Source: Nitrospirota bacterium (lineage in GTDB: Bacteria; Nitrospirota; Thermodesulfovibrionia; Thermodesulfovibrionales; Dissulfurispiraceae). Taken from it: DNA of 64,000 bases. A program made the translations under genes and the position numbers. Of the stretch, positions 58,818-64,000 are shown piece by piece. Every line of letters begins with the position of its first letter. Within the stretch, counting starts at the first letter, position 1. Location: positions 1-64,000 of the forward strand of contig JBFMHE010000011.1 in NCBI GenBank assembly GCA_040752355.1, read 5' to 3'. The notes beneath the pieces are model-generated. The model saw nothing but the letters and a program-made list of their open reading frames with translations. It had not been told where the DNA came from and did not search any database.

Positions 58818-59210
58818 TTACTCGTTGAATTTATTAAGTCTTTCGACATGCCGCCGATATTCCCCGTTCTGGAAGAGGGAGAGGAGGTCATGCAGCCTGA
58901 ACGGCTTCGAGAGAAAAGCCTGCGCTCCCGCCCTGAGGAGCTCGCCCGCTTCGCAATAAGCGCTGATCCCGATGATGAAGAGGTGCGGATAGCGCTCACG
59001 GAGGATCGCGACCAGCTCCGCTCCGTTCAGCTCGGGCATGACATAATCGCTGATAACAACATCACAGTGCTGCTTCTGCAAAAAGTCGAGCGCCTGCCTC
59101 CCGTTATTGACGCCGTGGACGATAAACCCCTCGATATGCAGGAATTCTTTCAGGAGCTCGATCACTGCTTCATTGTCATCAACCACCAGCACCGTTCTCT
59201 GTTCTGTCAT
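58818..59210 (-). CDS. Stand-alone response regulator receiver protein
   Basis: The 130-residue CheY-like domain has the acid pair VVDDNE (about 8-13), the phospho-acceptor Asp in VVISDYVMPELNG (about 53), Thr/Ser position as GISAY and the Lys in FLSKPF. No output domain or kinase gene is adjacent. The ATG at 59210 has GGGGGAA upstream; an upstream ATG is less likely. It is divergent from an XRE regulator. Confidence 0.88.
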   Translation of the reverse strand: MTEQRTVLVVDDNEAVIELLKEFLHIEGFIVHGVNNGRQALDFLQKQHCDVVISDYVMPELNGAELVAILRERYPHLFIIGISAYCEAGELLRAGAQAFLSKPFRLHDLLSLFQNGEYRRHVERLNKFNE

Positions 59211-59321
59211 AAATTCCCCCAAAAAGATAATCATGTATTTTTACTACTATCAGTTGTATTTGTCAATATGCTGCAACCAGAGCTTGCTAGATTTTTGGCA
59301 CGCGCTCGTTTAGAGTGTCTT

Positions 59322-59798
59322 ATGACTAAAAATTCGAAAAAAGGCATCGGCCAGACCATAAAGGGGCTGAGAAAGGTGCGGGGCATATCCCAGATGGAGC
59401 TCGCCGAGAAGATCAACGTCTCTTACCAGCAGATCCAGAAGTACGAAAAAGGCGTCAGCAGTATCAGTGTGGACCGGTTGAAACAGATCGCCCGGGCCCT
59501 CAACGTGCCGACAAGCTCCTTTTTCATGAATGATCGTGATGTCGTTGCCGAAACACCGGCGCCGTATGGGAAGATGACCGATGACGAGCAGCAGCTGCTC
59601 CAGATGTTCAGGGAGATCAGGGACAATAAGGTTGAAGAGAGCGCTGCTCGAGTTTCTCAGGTCCATAGCGAAGTGACCAGCCGGCAGGCCGTTTTCGAGA
59701 GCCCGACTGTCTCCCGCCCCGTAGCTCCTCGCGGAATCGTGGTATACTGCAACGCACTCTACTACTCTCGTTTCCACAAGGAGGAAAGCATGCCATGA
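59322..59798 (+). CDS. XRE-family transcriptional regulator
   Basis: The 158-residue protein has an N-terminal lambda-Cro/cI HTH (GIGQTIKGLRKVRGISQMEL, then SYQQIQKYEKGVSSIS, about 8-62). The linker and C-terminal region have no known ligand domain. Its last codons contain the ribosome binding site of tupA and the two genes overlap by four bases, so it may regulate tungstate uptake. There is no SD; a TAGAGT box ends five bases before the ATG, as at gpsA. Confidence 0.85.
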   Translation: MTKNSKKGIGQTIKGLRKVRGISQMELAEKINVSYQQIQKYEKGVSSISVDRLKQIARALNVPTSSFFMNDRDVVAETPAPYGKMTDDEQQLLQMFREIRDNKVEESAARVSQVHSEVTSRQAVFESPTVSRPVAPRGIVVYCNALYYSRFHKEESMP

Positions 59799-60613
59799 GT
59801 CGGATACCCGGCCTGTTGCTTGCAGTAATACTCCTGTTCGGCGCCGTACCGGCACGCCCTGCCGAAGCGGAGATCATCCTCGCCTCGACGACGAGTACCG
59901 AAAACTCCGGCCTTTTCGGTTATGTCTTGCCGCTCTTTGAGAAGAAGACCGGCATCAAGGTGAAGGTTGTCGCCCGGGGCACCGGAGCCGCCATCGAGAT
60001 GGGCAAGCGGGGCGATGCCGATGCAGTGTTCGTCCATGCAAAAGAGCAGGAGCTGAAGGCGGTCGAGGAAGGGGAGTTCGTGAACCGCCACGATGTCATG
60101 TACAACGATTTTGTCATCATCGGGCCGACCAATGATCCGGCAAAGATCGAGGGCACTAAATCGGCTGCCGATGCTTTCAGGAAAATAGCTGAAAGCGGGA
60201 CCGCCTTTGTTTCAAGGGGGGACAACTCCGGTACGCATACGAAAGAACTAGCCATCTGGAAAAAGGTCGGCACAGAGCCGAAGGGACAGAAGTGGTATCT
60301 CGAAGTCGGCCAGGGCATGGAGAAGACCCAGAGGATCGCCGACGAGAAGCGTGCCTACACGCTTACCGACCGGGGCACCTGGCTTGCAACGAAAGATAAA
60401 GATAAGCTCGATATGGTCATCGTCCTCGAAGGCGACCCGCTCCTCTTCAACCAGTACGGCGTGATGGCGGTCAATCCGCAGAAGCACAAGCACGTGAAGT
60501 ATAAAGAGGCTATGGCCTTCGTGAACTGGATCGTTTCTGAAGAGGGACAGCAGGCGGTCGCTTCCTTCAGGGATAAAAACGGCAACCCGCTCTTCATTCC
60601 GAACGCACGGTAA
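59795..60613 (+). CDS. tupA: Tungstate ABC transporter substrate-binding protein
   Basis: The 272-residue periplasmic binding protein has a signal peptide (to about AEA) and the TupA motif LASTTSTENSGLFGYVLP (about 30-47). ARGTGAAIEMGKRGDADAVFVH and SRGDNSGTH line the oxyanion site. TupA-type proteins bind tungstate with high selectivity, for W-cofactor enzymes. The SD AAGGAGG lies within the preceding gene. It is separated from tupB by 293 bp containing a long inverted repeat. Confidence 0.93.
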   Translation: MSRIPGLLLAVILLFGAVPARPAEAEIILASTTSTENSGLFGYVLPLFEKKTGIKVKVVARGTGAAIEMGKRGDADAVFVHAKEQELKAVEEGEFVNRHDVMYNDFVIIGPTNDPAKIEGTKSAADAFRKIAESGTAFVSRGDNSGTHTKELAIWKKVGTEPKGQKWYLEVGQGMEKTQRIADEKRAYTLTDRGTWLATKDKDKLDMVIVLEGDPLLFNQYGVMAVNPQKHKHVKYKEAMAFVNWIVSEEGQQAVASFRDKNGNPLFIPNAR

Positions 60614-60634
60614 AAGGGGAGCTGATGCTGGTGA

Positions 60635-60814
60635 TGAGCAGGGGGGGCTATGCGGTTTTGAGGGGAATTCCTGGCTCTGGTGCAGCCCATAAAGGCGGAG
60701 CCTTTGGGGCGAACCACCAGTGCGGGGGTATCTACGAGGATCGAGTTCAACACCCTTTGCTCTGGAGCAAACGAAGAATAATTCCCCTCAAAACCGCATA
60801 GCCCCCCCTGCTCA
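60635..60814. repeat. Element with perfect 35-bp inverted arms between tupA and tupB (family 2)
   Basis: Arms 60635-60669 and 60780-60814 are exactly complementary over 35 bases. The 110-bp interior folds into a branched hairpin (CTGGTG/CACCAG enclosing AAAGGC-GGA-GCCTTT) and a second hairpin TTTGCTC-TG-GAGCAAA. No protein frame or target-site duplication is evident. It is unlike the family-1 elements in sequence but similar in plan. Confidence 0.8.
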
Positions 60815-60839
60815 CATAGGGCAATTGCACAAAAGAGCC

Positions 60840-60878
60840 CGGAGAGGGAGCGAGGCCCTCTGCAACAGACCCTCTCCG
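60840..60878 (+). terminator. Hairpin upstream of tupB
   Basis: CGGAGAGGG (60840-60848) pairs perfectly with CCCTCTCCG (60870-60878). It lies before the tupB -10 box, so it could end transcripts coming from tupA. Confidence 0.4.
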
Positions 60879-60892
60879 CTCTGTGTTTCCGT

Positions 60893-60898
60893 TATAAT
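60893..60898 (+). promoter_or_regulatory. tupB promoter -10 box
   Basis: A perfect TATAAT lies eight bases before the tupB ATG. The transcript would have almost no leader, and no SD is visible. Confidence 0.5.
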
Positions 60899-60906
60899 AG
60901 TGATCT

Positions 60907-61614
60907 ATGGATTTTATCCTCAAAAGTTTTCACGAAGCCTTTGAGCTCATCGTCGGTCTCGATCCCGAGCTGCTCCGCATCATCCTCCTTTCGCTGGCGG
61001 TCTCGGGCACGGCCCTCGTCATAGCGACCCTGATCGGCCTTCCGCTGGGCGCGCTCTTCGGGCTGAAGAACATCCCGGCCCGGGGGCTGCTCGTCAGCAT
61101 CGTGAATACCTTCATGGGACTCCCCCCGGTGGTGGTGGGTCTTTTCGTATACCTCATGCTCTCGAGGCGCGGGCCCCTCGGTTTCATGGGACTGCTCTAT
61201 TCACCCGGCGCCATGATCATCGCCCAGACCATCCTCGCTCTTCCCATTGTCACGGCCCTCTGCCACTCCGCTCTTATCAATGTCGATCCGGTCATCAAGC
61301 AGGCTGCCCGCACCCTCGGCGCCACGCCGCTGCAGGTGGCGGCGACGGTTATCAGAGAGGCGCGGTACGGCATCATGTCCGGGGTCATCGCCGCCCTGGG
61401 AAGGGTGATGGCCGAGGTGGGAGCGATCCTCATGGTCGGGGGGAACATAGCGGGCTACACAAGGGTGATGACCACTACCATCGCCCTCGAGACGGACAAG
61501 GGGAATTTCGAGCTCGCCCTCGCCCTGGGCATGCTCCTGCTGCTCCTCTCCCTGCTCATCAACGCCTCGCTGCATATCGTCCAGAAGAAAGGAGCGATCC
61601 CGGCTACGCGATGA
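60907..61614 (+). CDS. tupB: Tungstate ABC transporter permease
   Basis: The 235-residue permease has five to six helices and the BPD_transp_1 coupling loop EAA-type motif (QAARTLGATPLQVAATVI, about 133-150). LLSLAVSGTALVIATLIGLPLG and MGLPPVVVGLFVYLML are typical of TupB/ModB. The stop overlaps tupC (ATGA). Confidence 0.93.
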   Translation: MDFILKSFHEAFELIVGLDPELLRIILLSLAVSGTALVIATLIGLPLGALFGLKNIPARGLLVSIVNTFMGLPPVVVGLFVYLMLSRRGPLGFMGLLYSPGAMIIAQTILALPIVTALCHSALINVDPVIKQAARTLGATPLQVAATVIREARYGIMSGVIAALGRVMAEVGAILMVGGNIAGYTRVMTTTIALETDKGNFELALALGMLLLLLSLLINASLHIVQKKGAIPATR

Positions 61615-62267
61615 GCCTTATCCTCTCGGCAGACCATCTCTGGAAAAGCCATAACGGCAGGGACATCCTCAGGGACTGCTCGTTCACGTTCGACAAGGTC
61701 GGGACCTATGTCCTCACCGGCCCCAACGGCTGCGGCAAATCGACCTTTCTCAGGATCTGCGCCATGGTGGAGCCCCCGGACAGAGGCGCGGTGCGTTTTT
61801 TCTCGGGCGGCGACCCGGTCGCGCCCGGTCTCGACCTCACACGGCGCATGACGCTCGTGCTGCCGAAAGTCGGTGTGTTCAACACCTCGGTCTTCAATAA
61901 TGCCGCCTACGGTCTGAAGGTCAGGAAAGCGACGGGAACGGTGATCGAGGAGCGGGTCGGGAGGTGTCTGGAGCTCGTCGGGCTCGCGCATAAGAGGAAC
62001 CAGAACGCCCTTACTCTTTCGAGCGGTGAGACGCAGCGGCTCGGCATCGCCCGGGCGCTCGCACTCTCACCGGAGATCCTTTTCCTCGACGAGCCGACCG
62101 CCTCGGTGGATCAGAAAAATACCGTCCTCATCGAGGACCTCATACTCACCATGAAGCAGCAGCGTACGGTACTGGTCATCATGACCACGCACGACAGGGC
62201 GCAGGCCGCGCGTCTCGCCGACTCCCTGCTCGTTATGGACGGGGGCGCCATACAGCGCCGAAGTTGA
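61611..62267 (+). CDS. tupC: Tungstate ABC transporter ATP-binding protein
   Basis: The 218-residue ATPase has Walker A GPNGCGKST (about 36-44), signature LSSGETQRLG, Walker B ILFLDEP and an H-loop TTHD. It powers TupAB. No C-terminal Mop domain is present, as expected for Tup rather than ModC. It overlaps tupB by four bases. Confidence 0.92.
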   Translation: MSLILSADHLWKSHNGRDILRDCSFTFDKVGTYVLTGPNGCGKSTFLRICAMVEPPDRGAVRFFSGGDPVAPGLDLTRRMTLVLPKVGVFNTSVFNNAAYGLKVRKATGTVIEERVGRCLELVGLAHKRNQNALTLSSGETQRLGIARALALSPEILFLDEPTASVDQKNTVLIEDLILTMKQQRTVLVIMTTHDRAQAARLADSLLVMDGGAIQRRS

Positions 62268-62543
62268 CACCCCCCTGCTCATTTGCTATATATGAAGTAG
62301 GAGAAGGCTTCTTGGAACATCCCTTCGGCAGGCAGCGCACATACCGCTTCTCGTTCATTGTCACCGCCCCGCTCAGGTCTGAACAGCACTGCTGCTACAA
62401 CTCGGCAGCGCCTTTGGCGCTATGGCAGCATTTTCGAGCACGGCTTCCGGAGGAGAGCACCCGCTCCTCCCCTCACTGCGAGTAGTAACCGGGAACGTGG
62501 AAGAATTTCCCCTCACCAAGCCACCACAACAAGGAGGTACGCT
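62268..62543. other. 276-bp gap before the DUF1328 gene
   Basis: It contains a small AGCGCC-TTT-GGCGCT hairpin (about 62412-62426) and no convincing frame or promoter. A long leader of the DUF1328 gene is possible. Confidence 0.35.
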
Positions 62544-62708
62544 ATGTTGTCATGGGCCATCATCTTCCTGATCGTCGCCATCATTGCAGGGATATTCGGC
62601 TTCGGCGGGATCGCCGGCACCGCGGCATGGATCGCAAAGGTGCTGTTCGTCATCTTTCTGGTCCTCTTCCTGGTATCCCTCATCTTCGGCCGGAGATCGC
62701 GCATATGA
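62544..62708 (+). CDS. DUF1328 (YtjA-like) small membrane protein
   Basis: The 54-residue protein has two membrane helices ([20 protein letters not shown] and [20 protein letters not shown]) joined by GGIAGTAA, matching DUF1328/YtjA; the family is often stress-induced. A perfect SD (AAGGAGG) lies seven bases before the ATG. Confidence 0.9.
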   Translation: MLSWAIIFLIVAIIAGIFGFGGIAGTAAWIAKVLFVIFLVLFLVSLIFGRRSRI

Positions 62709-62764
62709 CCGACGCCGCCTCTCGCACCTGCGCGCCGGGGCATATCCGCAATCGGTATCCTGAG

Positions 62765-62796
62765 TGACCATTAACCCGGCTGGGGGTTAATGGTCA
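62765..62796. terminator. Bidirectional terminator
   Basis: TGACCATTAACCC (62765-62777) and GGGTTAATGGTCA (62784-62796) form a perfect 13-bp stem between the convergent DUF1328 and Crp/Fnr genes. Confidence 0.8.
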
Positions 62797-62800
62797 TTTC

Positions 62801-63487
62801 CTATTCGGCGCGCTTGCCCTCAGCAGCAAGCCCTTCCAGGGCCCTCCGGTCCAGAAGGGTAATGCGCCGCCCCTGGACCTGGATTATTCCCTGGCTGCTC
62901 AGCTTGCCGAGGATCCTCGATATCGTCTCGGGAATGGTCCCCAGAAGGCTCGCCAGCTGGCCCTTCGTGATGGTCAATTCCAGCTCACCCGAGCCGTCTT
63001 CGCGATCGCTCAGATAGAGCAGGTAGGCTGCCAGCCTGCCCGGCACCTCTTTGAGGGAGAGCTCCTCGACGAGACGGGTCAGCTGCCTGAGCAGCCGCGA
63101 AAGCTCGGCGAGCATGTTCATGGCGAGGGAGGGGTCTTTTTTGATGAGATCGAGAAAGCCCGACCGGGGGAAAAAGAAGACGCGGCTCTTCTCGATAGCC
63201 TCCGCATGAGCGGGATAATGGCCGCCGGCGAACATCGGCACCTCGCCGAAGGTCTCTCCCGGTCCCATGATATGGAGGATCTGCTCTTTTCCTTCAGAAG
63301 ATATCTTGAATATCTTGACCCGCCCCGAGGCGACCACGTAAAAGCCGGTCGCCTCTTCGCCCTCGGTGAATATCGCCTGCCCCTTGCCGAAGACCTGGTC
63401 GACCATCATGGTCACCACCTCTTCGAGCTGCTCCTCCTGCAGGCCGTGAAACAGCGGAATCGCTGCAACCATATCCGTAATGCCCAT
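62801..63487 (-). CDS. Crp/Fnr-family regulator, probably HcpR-like
   Basis: The 228-residue protein has an N-terminal cyclic-nucleotide-binding-like beta-roll (about 8-125, FTEGEEATGFYVVASGRVKI) and a C-terminal winged HTH (ITKGQLASLLGTIPETISRI, about 168-190). It lacks the FNR cluster cysteines. It is divergent from a ferredoxin of the type that often precedes hcp, with a TTGAT-N4-GTCAA box between, which suggests HcpR, the nitrosative-stress regulator. The ATG at 63487 has AAGGAGG; sequence upstream in frame is not part of the family. Confidence 0.85.
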   Translation of the reverse strand: MGITDMVAAIPLFHGLQEEQLEEVVTMMVDQVFGKGQAIFTEGEEATGFYVVASGRVKIFKISSEGKEQILHIMGPGETFGEVPMFAGGHYPAHAEAIEKSRVFFFPRSGFLDLIKKDPSLAMNMLAELSRLLRQLTRLVEELSLKEVPGRLAAYLLYLSDREDGSGELELTITKGQLASLLGTIPETISRILGKLSSQGIIQVQGRRITLLDRRALEGLAAEGKRAE

Positions 63488-63583
63488 GCTATCCCTCCTT
63501 GCGGGCTCTTCGCGGCGATAGGCCTGTCGAAAAGTCCCGAGCCCGGCATACCGGCGCCTCCCTGCAACGAGAAAAAGAGCCCT

Positions 63584-63597
63584 TTGATTTAAGTCAA
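63584..63597. promoter_or_regulatory. FNR/HcpR-like binding site
   Basis: TTGAT-TTAA-GTCAA is a near-perfect 14-bp inverted repeat in the intergenic space between the Crp/Fnr gene and the ferredoxin, 97 and 125 bases from their starts. It matches the TTGAY-N4-RTCAA pattern of FNR-type regulators. Confidence 0.7.
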
Positions 63598-63721
63598 TGC
63601 AGGGTGAAACGGCCCTCCGATAGAATAACACTAAGGGGAGCGGCAAGAAAATCGTGCGGCGCTCCCGCATATGGCAAAGCGAATAAGCGTGCTTTATAAT
63701 TAAAGTAGCCCGGAGGGACTC

Positions 63722-64000
63722 ATGAAGACGAAGAGAAAGATCATCGAGATTGACGAAGCGCTCTGCAACGGCTGCGGGCAGTGTGTCACGGATTGCGCCG
63801 AAGGGGCGCTCAAGGTAGTCGACGGCAAGGCGCGCCTCGTAGCGGAAGTTTTTTGCGACGGCCTCGGGGCCTGCATCGGCGGCTGCCCGACCGGCGCCCT
63901 GCAGATCATCGAGCGGGATGCGGACGAGTTCGACGAGAAGGCGGTCGAAGAGCACCTGAAGCAGCAGGAGACGGCAGGCCAGAAGCACTCCCCCCACCCT
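63722..64000 (+). CDS. 4Fe-4S ferredoxin, 3-prime end beyond the window
   Basis: Ninety-three codons are visible. The first cluster motif is [15 protein letters not shown] (about 15-29) and the second [15 protein letters not shown] (about 45-59), a 2[4Fe-4S]-type arrangement in which the second motif has a longer first spacing. The SD GGAGG precedes the ATG. The reading frame is open at the window end. Ferredoxins of this type commonly precede hcp. Confidence 0.85.
   Translation, partial: MKTKRKIIEIDEALCNGCGQCVTDCAEGALKVVDGKARLVAEVFCDGLGACIGGCPTGALQIIERDADEFDEKAVEEHLKQQETAGQKHSPHP

Noticed and set aside
60635-60814. IscB-type omega RNA (HEARO) or integron attC site
   Set aside because: No nuclease gene is adjacent and the consensus segments of either are not found; only the general hairpin look is similar.
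62801-63997. 398-codon frame extending the Crp/Fnr gene to the window end
   Set aside because: The upstream 170 codons are antisense to the ferredoxin and outside the family; AAGGAGG marks the ATG at 63487.

Overview
The window is high-GC DNA (roughly 60 percent) from a diderm bacterium. It carries a complete run of meso-diaminopimelate-type peptidoglycan genes, a TolC-type exporter, a lipoprotein PBP4, a tri-heme cytochrome c, a flavodiiron protein and two PEP-CTERM proteins. This mix, together with the ilvC-psd-pssA-leuA order and a radical SAM gene next to ftsZ, fits an anaerobic or microaerophilic member of Nitrospirota or a deltaproteobacterial-type lineage. That placement is inference from gene content; no rRNA gene is present. 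I saw no tRNA, rRNA or CRISPR array.

Layout. 1-4.4 kb is accessory: the tail of a REP-associated (RAYT) transposase, a small glycine-rich membrane protein, a secreted protein with three golvesin-like domains, a HAF-repeat PEP-CTERM protein and a cupin. 4.4-13.8 kb, minus strand, is a TetR-regulated tripartite exporter (tetR-tolC-hlyD-two ATPases-two permeases), followed by a DUF6448 protein and a flavodiiron protein. 13.9-17.5 kb has a glutaredoxin/thioredoxin reductase fusion, a deacetylase-family protein and an EamA transporter. 17.7-21.8 kb is ilvC-psd-pssA-leuA. 21.8-31.1 kb is an accessory stretch between leuA and leuC, with a PIN-toxin remnant, a frameshifted NTF2-like gene, REP-like repeats, a PEP-CTERM gene behind a sigma-54 type promoter, a VapBC pair, PBP4, the tri-heme cytochrome and a GGDEF protein. 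31.2-33.4 kb has leuC, a RidA-family gene and a zinc-ribbon gene. 33.4-54.3 kb, minus strand, is a nearly complete division and cell wall cluster: mraZ-rsmH-ftsL-(58-aa membrane protein)-ftsI-murE-murF-mraY-dacA-like-murD-ftsW-murG-murC-ddl-ftsQ-ftsA-ftsZ, then radical SAM. murB is missing. 54.4-64 kb has bioF, gpsA, a YkgJ-type protein, larB, fmdB, a lone receiver protein, an XRE regulator, tungstate transporter genes tupABC, a DUF1328 protein and a Crp/Fnr regulator divergent from a ferredoxin (cut by the window end).

The least explained signals lie between genes. Two loci (10.53-10.67 kb and 35.22-35.35 kb) share a multi-hairpin element whose single-stranded words are identical while its stems differ but remain complementary. 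A third element (60.63-60.81 kb) has perfect 35-bp inverted arms and splits tupA from tupBC. Five other gaps hold imperfect palindromes built from short repeated words, one of which includes the psd start codon. A 58-codon single-membrane-segment gene sits between ftsL and ftsI. Regulatory sites that can be read directly include four TGG boxes at exact 10-bp spacing before mraZ, a 20-bp palindrome at the tetR promoter, an operator over the vapBC -10 box, and an FNR/HcpR-like box before the ferredoxin.
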